Shown here one piece after another: positions 35,085 to 43,762 of a DNA stretch of 46,497 bases. The stretch is from Bacteroidetes bacterium GWA2_40_15 (GTDB lineage Bacteria; Bacteroidota; Bacteroidia; Bacteroidales; VadinHA17): contig MENI01000031.1 in the NCBI GenBank assembly GCA_001768195.1, positions 1-46,497 of the forward strand. The letters are read 5' to 3'. Position 1 is the first letter of the stretch; each line of letters opens with the position of its first letter. The notes beneath the pieces are model-generated. The model made no database searches. It saw only the letters and a list, made by a program, of their open reading frames with translations, and was not told the DNA's origin. The translations under genes and the position numbers were made by a program.

Positions 35085-35787
35085 TTCTGAATAGTATTTT
35101 AAGAAAGCTGACTATCTCTTTGATCAGGATCCCGGCCCTGAAATTAGTGAAATTCAATCCGGTCCTGCATTCTAAGTTAATCATTTGATATTTAAGTCCC
35201 TGATTTAAACTGTTTCTCAGAAATTCAAGCTCAAAAAGGAAAGTGTCGGTTTTTGTGCCGCCCAGAACTTTCCTTGCCTTGTTGTCGAGTCCCTTAAGAC
35301 CAGCCTGTGTATCTTTTATTCTGAATCCGGTGACAAAAAAATTCAGTTCTTTCAGTAAAAATGAATAGATCCTTCTCTTTACCGGAAGCAATCTGAAATA
35401 GGATGCGTCTCTGGTACCGATAACAATATTTGTATCTGAAGATTTCAGGATCTGATAAGTCTGTGAAATAATACGGCAGCCAAAAGGGAAATCAATATCT
35501 GTATAAATATAGAAATCAGCATCGGCGATGTTCATCCCGTATCGTATTGCATATCCTTTGCCTCTGTTGTCGGGATATGAATGATACTTCAGACATTTAA
35601 ACCGGGTCTTTATCTCCTCAATGTTGTTTATAGTTATGGTTGATCCATCATTAACGAGGATTACTGTGAGTTCGGTTTCTTTTAATTCCTTTTTGAGTTC
35701 TGACAGGTGATCAGCGAATTGGTTTTCCCATCCGGCATGAGGATTATATAACGGAATTATGATATTTAATTTATCCCTGACATTCAT
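35056..35787 (-). CDS. GT2 glycosyltransferase (dolichyl-phosphate-mannose-synthase-like)
   Basis: A 243-residue GT-A enzyme: NIIIPLYNPHAGW, VILVNDGST, then the acidic metal motif YTDIDFPFG and the RDTQAGLKG-like RIKDTQAGLKG. This pattern matches polyprenyl-phosphate sugar synthases (DPMS, ArnC) rather than polymerising GT2s. It lacks the C-terminal membrane hairpins of ArnC. The ATG at 35787 is chosen; the frame upstream begins only with a TTG at 35841. It overlaps the deacetylase gene by 29 bp, forming a two-gene operon read on the minus strand. Confidence 0.85.
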   Translation of the reverse strand: MNVRDKLNIIIPLYNPHAGWENQFADHLSELKKELKETELTVILVNDGSTITINNIEEIKTRFKCLKYHSYPDNRGKGYAIRYGMNIADADFYIYTDIDFPFGCRIISQTYQILKSSDTNIVIGTRDASYFRLLPVKRRIYSFLLKELNFFVTGFRIKDTQAGLKGLDNKARKVLGGTKTDTFLFELEFLRNSLNQGLKYQMINLECRTGLNFTNFRAGILIKEIVSFLKILFRIGEKHTFNF

Positions 35788-36024
35788 GAATAATTTATTT
35801 GCATTGTAAGAACCGGTGATATTTGGCAACGTGAAACTCAATAACGATCAACGTGAACATTTATGGCTTCATCAGGAACCAGGAACGAAGAACCTTATCG
35901 GGCTATTCTGTTTAAGCCAAAAGTAATTATTTTTCAGTTTAAAATCTTAATTGATAATAAGTCCTTGATATTTTATGGGTTAATGGAGCTGTTCCATAAC
36001 TGTTATCATAAATTATAAAATTTG

Positions 36025-36079
36025 ATAAGCAGTTTTCAATTGCATATATTTATGCAAATAAAATTTTCTGACTGCTTAT
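36025..36079. repeat. Nested inverted repeat in a 409-bp intergenic region
   Basis: Outer arms ATAAGCAGT (36025-36033) and ACTGCTTAT (36071-36079) match 9/9. Inside lies TTGCATA-TATT-TATGCAA (36040-36057), a perfect 7-bp palindrome. The region between the divergent GT2 gene and the gene at 36197 (35788-36196) contains no other gene that I can support. Confidence 0.55.
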
Positions 36080-36196
36080 GTCAACGGTCAGGGGATCGAC
36101 TCCGAAACAAATTTATATCTGTCCGGAAAATAATTTCACTGCATTGTGCGTTTATTATGTTGCCCACGTTATTTAAATAACCTAACCCGGAAGATA

Positions 36197-36802
36197 ATGA
36201 ATGAATCACCGCTTAAAAACTTAATGATATTTGCTGCAATACTGTTTGCAGCAGTAAAGGCAAACGGTCAGGCGACCATGCCTGATGAACTTACCAGAGG
36301 TACTATTAAGGAACAAATAAATTATCTGCAGGATAAAACCAGGATTTATGAGAACTACAGGGCAGTAAGGGAGGATATGTTCCAGAAAATCAACAGGAAT
36401 ATCCTCGATACTCTATCATCAGACAGAAAAAGTATCAATGAGCTCAGGATTCTTACATCAAACCTGAGGAGCACGAACGACTCGGTTAACATCATACTTG
36501 AGACAACCAGGCAAAGTCTCGCTGAGACTACAGCGACAAAAAACAGTATTACAGTACTGGGTATGGAAGTAAACAAGACTGCATATAATTCAATTATGTG
36601 GACAATTATCGCGGTCATCTCTATTGTACTTGTCTTCGGATTCCTCGTGTTCAAAAGAAACCTGATGGTAACCATCCGTACCGGAAAAGAATTAAAGGAA
36701 CTAAGCGATGAGTTTGAAACCTACAGACAATCCACCAGAATAGCACGCGAAAAAATGACAATGGATCATTTCAATGAAATGCAAAGGCTTAAAGGGAAAT
36801 AA
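36197..36802 (+). CDS. Secreted coiled-coil protein with C-terminal membrane helix
   Basis: A 201-residue protein. An N-terminal hydrophobic stretch ending near AVKANGQA looks like a signal peptide cleaved before QATMPD. Residues about 35-130 are a charged, heptad-like coiled coil (IKEQINYLQDKTRIYENYR). One membrane helix follows (SIMWTIIAVISIVLVFGFLV, about 137-156), then a basic cytoplasmic tail with coiled-coil character. Bacteroidota homologues are often mislabelled as tRNA methyltransferases; I see no methyltransferase motif. The ATG at 36197 starts the signal-like segment. Function unknown. It ends at a hairpin terminator. Confidence 0.75.
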   Translation: MNESPLKNLMIFAAILFAAVKANGQATMPDELTRGTIKEQINYLQDKTRIYENYRAVREDMFQKINRNILDTLSSDRKSINELRILTSNLRSTNDSVNIILETTRQSLAETTATKNSITVLGMEVNKTAYNSIMWTIIAVISIVLVFGFLVFKRNLMVTIRTGKELKELSDEFETYRQSTRIAREKMTMDHFNEMQRLKGK

Positions 36803-36812
36803 TTTCACAGAT

Positions 36813-36839
36813 AATGGGAGTTAAAAGCTCCCATTTTTA
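36813..36839 (+). terminator. Rho-independent terminator after the coiled-coil gene
   Basis: An 8-bp perfect stem (36813-36820 with 36828-36835), 7-nt loop, followed by TTTTTATT, 10 nt past the stop codon. Confidence 0.8.
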
Positions 36840-36867
36840 TTATATTGGTGATCTGAATTTCAGTAAT

Positions 36868-39102
36868 ATGAAGAAAATCTCAGGATTTCTGTTTTTTGCA
36901 ATACTGTTTACCGGATGCAGCTCCAATAAGGGAACTGAAGAATTCAATCCAAAAACATCAGCTCAGATAAAGTCGGGGCTCGAAACCTTTTTTGAAAACT
37001 ATCAATGGAAGGATAATGGAACCAGAAAAGAACCGCTGATTGCCGTTACATCAGGAGAGGTGGCACGTCTTAAAGCTGCATGGAAAGGCTCAGGTGCAGA
37101 ACATGATGTTCTTGCAAATCGTTTTGCAAGAGTAGAAAAAGCCATGATGGAACCTGTTAGCTTTCCCCCCGAAGGAGGACAGCATAACCAATGGTATCAG
37201 TGCAGTTCATGTCAGCTGGGCCTGTTAACAGTCGATGCCAGTCATCATAAGTGTCCGAAATGCGAAAAGGTATATAGCGGCTTTCCTTATGACAATGTAC
37301 TTTTCAGCCGTCAGCACAGCCGTAATTTCAGTCTGGCCGAAGATGCTGCATGGGCCTGGACTGTTACCGGCGATAAAAAATATGCTGATTTTGCAGCTTC
37401 AGTACTGCTTGGATATGCTGAACGATACCTGAACTATCCGATGGTCCATGCGCAGGTGAATGACAAAAGTATTGATGTGGCTGCTGAAAAAAATGGTAAA
37501 TACAGCAGCGCCGGACATATAGCGGAACAGACCCTTAATGAAGCAGGGCTGATGATCCCGCTGGTTACAGCTTATGATCTGATCTTTGACAGTGGAGTCC
37601 TCTCATCCGATGAGAAGAGAAAAATAGAGGAAGACCTGATAAGGGCGATGGCCGACTGTATCAATGTCCACAAAACTGGAAAGTCCAACTGGCAGACATG
37701 GCATAATGCAGCTCTTCTGTATGCCGGGACAGTATTGGGTGATAAACAGATGGTAAAGCAGGCGATGCTTGACAATGAAAACGGTTTTGTGACTCAGATG
37801 AATATCAGCGTAACTCCTGAGGGAATGTGGTACGAAAATTCCTGGGGATACCATTATTATACTTTAAGTGCACTTACATTAATAGCTGAAGGAGGAAAGC
37901 GGTTAGGTATGGACATTTACAGCCATGAGTTATTGCGAAAGATGTATCTTCTGGCTTTTGACTATCTGATGGCAGATGGTTCACTCCCACGATTTGGCGA
38001 CGCAGTAAATGATTCGCCCAAAAATCATTCTGTCAATGAAAAAGCCTATGCAGTATATAAGGATTCCAGGCTTCTTGCAACTCTGCCGGCAGAGCCAACC
38101 TGGGAGATGATTATGACCGGACGCAAGGCTGATAATGAAACAGTCCAATTACAATCTGTAAGCAGTCTGATTCCCGGAGCAGGACATGCTATCCTTGCGA
38201 CCAACAGTCCAGGCAAACTGACAGCAGCCCTTACATTTGGTCCGTATGGAGGATTCCACGGACATTATGACAAATTATCTTTTGTATTCTTCGGCTATGG
38301 GAAAGAACTTGGTGTAGATCCCGGACGTGCCGCAAGCCAGGCTTACCGTCTGCCGATCCACCAGGAGTGGTATAAGGCAACTACAGGACATAATGCCGTA
38401 CTGGTTGACGGCATACCTCAGAAAGAAGCCGGAGGACAACTTCTGGCTTTTGAGTCCTCGGCATCCTATGCCGCCGTGTCCGCCTTTGCAGGACCGGCCT
38501 TCGATAATGTCACTCATCATCGTTTTCTTCTTCTGGGACCAACATACCTTTTAGTTGTTGACGAATTAAAGGCGACTGACGGGAAGGAACATACCTTCGA
38601 CTGGTTGTATCACAACAAAGGTCAGAATGCCGTCTGTACGTTACCCGTTTCAAAAGCTAAACTACTGCCTGTCCCGGCAGGATATTCATACCTTCAGAAC
38701 CTGGCTGCATTTAAGGCAGGTAATGAGGAACCTGTTGAAGTGAAATTCACGGATGGCGAAATAACCACCAATTTAATGATGCCGGGACATCAGGGAGATG
38801 AAATATTCACAGCTACAGGTCCTCTGACAAGTGTGGAGGATCGGGTCCCGGTGATGATAGTCAGGAGGAAAGGCCGGAATGTACACTTTATAACTGTCAT
38901 CGAACCGGTGCCTCAGCAAAAGGAACCGGATATCAGGGGCCTCAGTATGATACCGGGCAGTTCACTTTCAATCGGGATACAGCGTTCAGATGGGAGTGAT
39001 ATAGTTACCTTTGAGGGTGAGAGCCTGGGAAACTTTACTGTTATTAATAAGTCAGAGTCTGCCGGAGAGTCAGTGGTGCTTAAGTCTGAAGAGGGAAAGT
39101 AA
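36868..39102 (+). CDS. Heparinase II/III-type polysaccharide lyase lipoprotein
   Basis: A 744-residue exported lipoprotein (lipobox FTGC, Cys15). The (alpha/alpha)n toroid contains WQTWHNAALLYAG with the conserved His279-Asn280, and the beta-sandwich part starts with FGPYGGFHGHYDKLSF (His464, His466, Tyr467), as in alginate/heparinoid lyases of the Heparinase_II_III family. A small insert at about 112-132 holds two Cys-x2-Cys pairs, suggesting a zinc knuckle. It should cleave a uronic-acid-containing polysaccharide by beta elimination; which one is unclear. A GNAT gene follows 20 nt later. Sulfatase and NagX-like genes elsewhere in the window fit glycosaminoglycan or algal glycan use. Confidence 0.85.
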   Translation: MKKISGFLFFAILFTGCSSNKGTEEFNPKTSAQIKSGLETFFENYQWKDNGTRKEPLIAVTSGEVARLKAAWKGSGAEHDVLANRFARVEKAMMEPVSFPPEGGQHNQWYQCSSCQLGLLTVDASHHKCPKCEKVYSGFPYDNVLFSRQHSRNFSLAEDAAWAWTVTGDKKYADFAASVLLGYAERYLNYPMVHAQVNDKSIDVAAEKNGKYSSAGHIAEQTLNEAGLMIPLVTAYDLIFDSGVLSSDEKRKIEEDLIRAMADCINVHKTGKSNWQTWHNAALLYAGTVLGDKQMVKQAMLDNENGFVTQMNISVTPEGMWYENSWGYHYYTLSALTLIAEGGKRLGMDIYSHELLRKMYLLAFDYLMADGSLPRFGDAVNDSPKNHSVNEKAYAVYKDSRLLATLPAEPTWEMIMTGRKADNETVQLQSVSSLIPGAGHAILATNSPGKLTAALTFGPYGGFHGHYDKLSFVFFGYGKELGVDPGRAASQAYRLPIHQEWYKATTGHNAVLVDGIPQKEAGGQLLAFESSASYAAVSAFAGPAFDNVTHHRFLLLGPTYLLVVDELKATDGKEHTFDWLYHNKGQNAVCTLPVSKAKLLPVPAGYSYLQNLAAFKAGNEEPVEVKFTDGEITTNLMMPGHQGDEIFTATGPLTSVEDRVPVMIVRRKGRNVHFITVIEPVPQQKEPDIRGLSMIPGSSLSIGIQRSDGSDIVTFEGESLGNFTVINKSESAGESVVLKSEEGK

Positions 39103-39122
39103 GGAGAATAATATACAACAGA

Positions 39123-39557
39123 ATGAAAATAAGGCAGGTAAGGCGGTTCAGTATCAGAATATTTGAAACTGTGAAGAGACTATTACCACAGCTCGATCCA
39201 AACGCTGAGATGTTAACAGAAGAGAAGTTCAGATCAATACTACGGTCGGAGAGCACTCATTTTTTTATTGCGGAAGCATCAGATAAGAAGATCGCAGGGA
39301 TCCTTTCAGCAGTGGTTTATATTATTCCCACAGGGAAAAAATTCTGGATAGAGGATGTAGTTGTGGATCAAGCTTTCAGAGGCAAAGGCATTGGCAGGGA
39401 ACTGATGCTGAATGCCATAGAGTTTGCAAAATACGCAGGTGTAAAATCAGTTGATCTGACTTCAAAAGCATCGAGAATTGCAGCTAACAAATTATATCAG
39501 GATCTGGGGTTTGTTCTCAGGGAAACAAATGTCTACAGATTTGTTCTGAGAAAGTAA
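39123..39557 (+). CDS. GNAT-family N-acetyltransferase
   Basis: A 144-residue acetyl-CoA-dependent transferase. Motif A with VVVDQAFRGKGIGRELM binds the coenzyme, and the C-terminal ANKLYQDLGFVLRETNVYRF is the usual motif B end. The acceptor cannot be predicted. Its ATG at 39123 lies 20 nt past the lyase gene, so it probably rides on that transcript. Confidence 0.88.
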   Translation: MKIRQVRRFSIRIFETVKRLLPQLDPNAEMLTEEKFRSILRSESTHFFIAEASDKKIAGILSAVVYIIPTGKKFWIEDVVVDQAFRGKGIGRELMLNAIEFAKYAGVKSVDLTSKASRIAANKLYQDLGFVLRETNVYRFVLRK

Positions 39558-39624
39558 TCAGATCAAAAGGGCTGACTGATTATCAGACTTAAGGACAGGG
39601 CTTTAGCCCATAAAACATTATTAT

Positions 39625-40503
39625 TTATTTTTCACAAATTGATTTTAACTTTTTAAGAACCTCAGGCCATGTCTGGCTGAAGTACACTTCGAATTCTTTA
39701 ACCGAATCAAAGTCAACTGATAACAAGGTTTTGTCATTCATTGATATGAATCCGTAACTTTCAATTGATCCTTTCCACTGTTCCACCTCCGGACCGGTCA
39801 TAATTTCTTCCCCATCCTTTACAATTCCCTGATGTTCAATTTTGATCGACCTGTTGGGGATATTATCTTTTATCCAGCTTACCATACCGTTTGTTTTCCC
39901 TTCCTTATCCTCTCCCAGGAAGAGTATTTTTGATCCTTTATCCCATGAACCCTCAAACCTGCATGACGGATTGAAAATGGAAGTCCAGGCAGCATATAAC
40001 TCTTTTTCCAGCATGGTTCTGTAAACCTTATCAGCAGGTGCATTTATCAATATTTCATAATGAAGCACTCTGAACCTCTCGGATGTCTCAGCATAATTTT
40101 TGAAGTTATTAAGTATTGACTGCCAACCTTCTCTCTGGTAGTCAACCGGATATGTTTCCTCTGCTTCAAAAGATTCTGATATCAGGGTTTCATTATTATC
40201 CTCACTGAAAGTTATACTTACAATTCTGCTGTCATCAAGAAAGTATTCGATAGATTTATTTTTTATTACTTTCCTGTATTCTCCTGAGAAATCAAATCCG
40301 ACACTACCATCCCTGGCTTCCATCCGATAGCTGAAGCGGCCGTTTTTTTTTACATCATTCTCCGCTCTTGCGGTGTGCCATTCAGCTGAGGCCTGGTTCC
40401 AGTGGATTATATGCCATGGGTCTGTCCACAGATCCCAAATCCTTGCGACGGGAAGTTTTACCAAAGTCTGTACATTAACCAATGTTCTTTCGGATCTGTT
40501 CAT
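39625..40503 (-). CDS. Tandem SRPBCC (AHSA1-like) protein
   Basis: A 292-residue soluble protein made of two START-like SRPBCC domains in one chain. The first (about 1-140) begins LVKLPVARIWDLWTDPWHI; the second (about 150-290) begins YEILINAPADKVYRTML and contains FEGSWDKGSKILFLGEDKEG. The W-T-D-P and A-P-A-D-K openings are typical. AHSA1-like proteins bind hydrophobic ligands or stimulate Hsp90; the fused double form has no assigned function. It is convergent with the GNAT gene. A 281-bp AT-rich gap with no gene precedes the next locus. Confidence 0.82.
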   Translation of the reverse strand: MNRSERTLVNVQTLVKLPVARIWDLWTDPWHIIHWNQASAEWHTARAENDVKKNGRFSYRMEARDGSVGFDFSGEYRKVIKNKSIEYFLDDSRIVSITFSEDNNETLISESFEAEETYPVDYQREGWQSILNNFKNYAETSERFRVLHYEILINAPADKVYRTMLEKELYAAWTSIFNPSCRFEGSWDKGSKILFLGEDKEGKTNGMVSWIKDNIPNRSIKIEHQGIVKDGEEIMTGPEVEQWKGSIESYGFISMNDKTLLSVDFDSVKEFEVYFSQTWPEVLKKLKSICEK

Positions 40504-40682
40504 AAGCAGGTATATTCAGGATAAAAACCAGTTTTATGTTTAACAAGTGAATTTAATGAATTGTTCAGGTTTTAAGGGCTAGTGTTATATTTTGATTGAA
40601 CCTTTTAATCCTCTGAAGCAAATAGAGTCGTTTCAGTGTTTTTAGTAATCCGATTAAAATTGTTTACTGTGGAAATAATATG

Positions 40683-40690
40683 TAAATTTG
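40683..40690 (+). promoter_or_regulatory. -7 box upstream of the radical SAM gene
   Basis: TAAATTTG, exact TAnnTTTG, 94 nt before the TTG start. TTTA at 40663-40666 is the nearest -33-like box, spaced shorter than usual. Confidence 0.4.
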
Positions 40691-40784
40691 AATATATTGT
40701 TCATTATAACCTTCTTAGAGAGAATACCAGTAACTGTCTCGGGTAGCGAATTAATTAATGGAAATCGATCCACAACATTAAAAA

Positions 40785-42317
40785 TTGAAAAAAAAGCGTA
40801 TTTGTGTTATTGATCTGATTTACAACACTCATACAAATGAATTATATCAAATATTGATTAATTCAGGTTTAATGAGTATTATGCCTCAGGTGATTGGTGT
40901 ATGGTGCAGGCAGCAGGGGCATGAGGTTCATTATGTGTTATACGGTGGCAGGTCAGATATCGTCAAACAAATTCCTGATAATCTGGATTTAGTTTTTATT
41001 TCATCTTTTACTTTCACAGCTCAGCTAGCCTATTCTATAAGTAATATGCTTCGATCAAAGGGTGTTGTATCAGTGCTTGGAGGTCCTCATGCAAGGTGTT
41101 ATCCGGAGGATAGTTGCAAATATTTTGATTATGTTGTTGGATTACTTAACAAAGAATTGCTTCTCGAGATAATAAGTGATGGCATTCATCATCATTCTCC
41201 AGGTATTTACCTGTCCGGTAAAAAGCAGCCTCATTCTATCCCATCAGTGGAAGAACGCTGGGAATTTATTGAGAAGGGATATAGCTATTCTGCTGTAATT
41301 AAGCTTATTCCGATGATTTCCAGTTTTGGTTGTCCCTATAAATGTGATTTTTGCATCGATTCTTCCATTCCATATCAACAACTGGATATTGATGCTTTAA
41401 AAAGCGACTTTCATTTTATCCTCAGTAAAGTAAAGAGACCTCGAATCGGATGGTATGATCCTAATTTTGGTGTCAGGTTCAATACAATTATGAATGCAAT
41501 TGAGGAATCAATACCACCCGGCAGAGCTGATTTTATTGCTGAATGCAACCTCTCTACCTTAACTGAATCGAATGTCAGACGGATGCGGAAGAATGGCTTT
41601 TCATGCGTAATACCTGGGATTGAGTCATGGTATAATTATGGTAAAAAAGCTGGCATGAACGGATTGGAAGGATTTGAAAAGGTAAGACAGGTTTCAGCGC
41701 AGTTGAACATGATCCAGAAAAACATACCTTATGTAAATGTCAATTTTATTATGGGTTTGGATAATGAACAAGGGCAGGAACCATTTGAATTAACGAAAAG
41801 ATTTATTGATATGACCCCGGGTGTTTATCCATCTTTCTTATTGTTCGGTGCATTTGGTCGTGCTTCCCATGCAAATTTAAAATATCAGGAAGAGAACAGG
41901 ATAATCCCGATCCCGTTTCATTCTCATCGTTCAACACATTTTACAAACATCAAGCCCGGGAATTACACATGGTTTCAGTTTTATGAATGTGTTATTGATC
42001 TTTTAAATTATAGTTTTTCAAATAGAGCATTATATAAAAGATTCAGGATGATAGAAAGTGGAATATTAAAGTGGTTTATACTGTCACAGTCTGTTTCAAC
42101 AGGCGGATACGGCAAGATATCATTTCATGCATCGATTCTTAATCGTCTGAGAACAGATAAACAATTTCGGAGTTTCTTTGAACAGGAAACCACTGAGATA
42201 CCTGTCTTTTTCAGAGAAAGGGTAAAAAATGATTTGGGACCTCAATTATGGTCATGGTTACCGGAAGGAGCTTTGGAACATGATCCAAATATATACCTTA
42301 AGTCCTTATCTTTGTAG
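40785..42317 (+). CDS. Radical SAM protein with B12-binding-like N-terminal domain
   Basis: A 510-residue enzyme. The N-terminal third (about 1-125) has the Rossmann-type cobalamin-binding fold seen in class B radical SAM enzymes (LVFISSFTFTAQLAYSI, SVLGGPHARCYPED), without an axial-ligand DxHxxG motif. The radical SAM core has GCPYKCDFC (Cys183, Cys187, Cys190) for the 4Fe-4S cluster and SAM. The rest contains a substrate-binding extension with no known motif. Start: a TAA lies two codons upstream, so the TTG at 40785 giving MKKKRICVIDLIYN is the only possible N-terminus. The SpoIIE phosphatase follows 16 nt later. Methyltransferase or cyclisation chemistry is possible; substrate unknown. 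Confidence 0.85.
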   Translation: MKKKRICVIDLIYNTHTNELYQILINSGLMSIMPQVIGVWCRQQGHEVHYVLYGGRSDIVKQIPDNLDLVFISSFTFTAQLAYSISNMLRSKGVVSVLGGPHARCYPEDSCKYFDYVVGLLNKELLLEIISDGIHHHSPGIYLSGKKQPHSIPSVEERWEFIEKGYSYSAVIKLIPMISSFGCPYKCDFCIDSSIPYQQLDIDALKSDFHFILSKVKRPRIGWYDPNFGVRFNTIMNAIEESIPPGRADFIAECNLSTLTESNVRRMRKNGFSCVIPGIESWYNYGKKAGMNGLEGFEKVRQVSAQLNMIQKNIPYVNVNFIMGLDNEQGQEPFELTKRFIDMTPGVYPSFLLFGAFGRASHANLKYQEENRIIPIPFHSHRSTHFTNIKPGNYTWFQFYECVIDLLNYSFSNRALYKRFRMIESGILKWFILSQSVSTGGYGKISFHASILNRLRTDKQFRSFFEQETTEIPVFFRERVKNDLGPQLWSWLPEGALEHDPNIYLKSLSL

Positions 42318-42333
42318 ATTATACTTAACAGGC

Positions 42334-43758
42334 ATGACTATTTTTCACAAAGTATCAGTTTCCGGAAATTTAAAATACCTTCAGGATACTCAGATGATTG
42401 GCGCTTTTTTAGGAGCATCCATGCATATTATATATATTATTTTGTTCTTAGTATATAAAATAAATGTATTACTATGGTTTAATATTTTCTTTAGCATACC
42501 TGTATTTATTATTGCCTTCATTTTAAGTTATAAAGGCAGACTAAAAATACCTCCTGTAATCGGAACAATTGAGGTTGCAGTGCATCAGATGTTAGGTGTG
42601 CTTTTAATCGGACAGGAAACGGGCTTCCATATACTACTTTTCTGTTTGATACCCATAGGAATTTTGTTTCAAAAGTGGAAAGTTTCATTTTTCATAAATT
42701 CTCTTATTGCTTTTTTACTCTTTTTGTCGGTTGTATGGTTCGATTCAGGACAGTTCATAATGTATGTATTGCCTGCAGCGAAATTAACATTAATGAGGGT
42801 CATTAACAGTCTTGGATTATTTACAATTGTAGGCCTTATATTATTTTATTATATATCATTAAATAAGGAGTTATATAATCAAATACAAGAAACAAATGAA
42901 AAGCTTAATGAGATCAACAATGAGCTAAATGGGACTATTGAAGTTTTAAACATCCAAAAAGACAAGATTGAAAGTCAGCATACGATTTTATCTGAACAAA
43001 ATAAAAGCATAACTGACAGCCTCAATTATGCTAGTCGGATACAATCTGCTTTATTGCCACAGAAAGAGATACTTGAAAAAACCTTGCCTGACCACTTTAT
43101 CCTTTTTTTACCGAAAGAAATAGTCAGCGGTGATTTTTTCTGGGTGTCACAGGTAGATCAAAAGGCAGTATTCTGTATAGCTGATTGTACGGGACACGGA
43201 GTCCCGGGTGCTTTTATGAGTTTGCTGGGGATCGCTTTTCTGGATGAGATCGTGAACCGTCGCAAGGTGCTTACACCGAATCAGATACTTAATGATTTAA
43301 AGACGGAAGTAATTAAAGCGCTTAAACAGAAAGGGAAAAGAGAGGAACAAAAAGATGGTATGGATATCGCTCTTTGTATTTATGATAAGAAATCGGGTCA
43401 GGTGGAATTTGCCGGAGCTTACACTCCACTTTATCTGATAAGTGATGGAGATATAAAAGAGTTTATAGCTGACAAGATGCCAATTAGTTACTTCTTTGAC
43501 ATTCCGCAATCCTTTCACTCAAAAACTTTTAAAGTAAAGGAAGGAGATATTGTTTATATATTTTCAGATGGATATGCTGATCAATTCGGCGGCCCAAACA
43601 GAACAAAATATAAATCCGGACCATTGAAGGAATATCTTCAGACAATTCATAATATGCCGATGAGTGAACAAAAAATCCTACTTGAAAAGAATTTTGATGT
43701 CTGGAAAGGCAATCAGGAACAGACCGATGATGTTATATTGATGGGAGTAAGGTTTTAA
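42334..43758 (+). CDS. Membrane-bound SpoIIE/PP2C-type serine phosphatase
   Basis: A 474-residue protein. The first 185 residues form about six membrane helices, followed by a coiled-coil linker and the PP2C-like SpoIIE domain: SLNYASRIQSALLPQ (a Bacteroidota hallmark), PKEIVSGDFFW, IADCTGHGVPGAFMSLLG, FSDGYADQFGG and QTDDVILMG supply the metal-binding aspartates. Such phosphatases dephosphorylate anti-sigma-factor antagonists or related partners. The ATG at 42334 follows the radical SAM gene by 16 nt, so they are likely co-transcribed. No anti-sigma or STAS gene lies nearby. It ends four bases from the convergent DUF5686 gene. Confidence 0.88.
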   Translation: MTIFHKVSVSGNLKYLQDTQMIGAFLGASMHIIYIILFLVYKINVLLWFNIFFSIPVFIIAFILSYKGRLKIPPVIGTIEVAVHQMLGVLLIGQETGFHILLFCLIPIGILFQKWKVSFFINSLIAFLLFLSVVWFDSGQFIMYVLPAAKLTLMRVINSLGLFTIVGLILFYYISLNKELYNQIQETNEKLNEINNELNGTIEVLNIQKDKIESQHTILSEQNKSITDSLNYASRIQSALLPQKEILEKTLPDHFILFLPKEIVSGDFFWVSQVDQKAVFCIADCTGHGVPGAFMSLLGIAFLDEIVNRRKVLTPNQILNDLKTEVIKALKQKGKREEQKDGMDIALCIYDKKSGQVEFAGAYTPLYLISDGDIKEFIADKMPISYFFDIPQSFHSKTFKVKEGDIVYIFSDGYADQFGGPNRTKYKSGPLKEYLQTIHNMPMSEQKILLEKNFDVWKGNQEQTDDVILMGVRF

Positions 43759-43762
43759 GCTT

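Noticed and set aside
36197-36802. tRNA (guanine-N1)-methyltransferase, a label often given to similar proteins
   Set aside because: The sequence is a signal-like segment, coiled coil and membrane helix with no SAM-binding knot or Rossmann motif.
39558-39624. Weak GGGC/GCCC hairpin between convergent GNAT and SRPBCC genes as a terminator
   Set aside because: Only a 4-bp stem and no adjacent T run; too weak to call.
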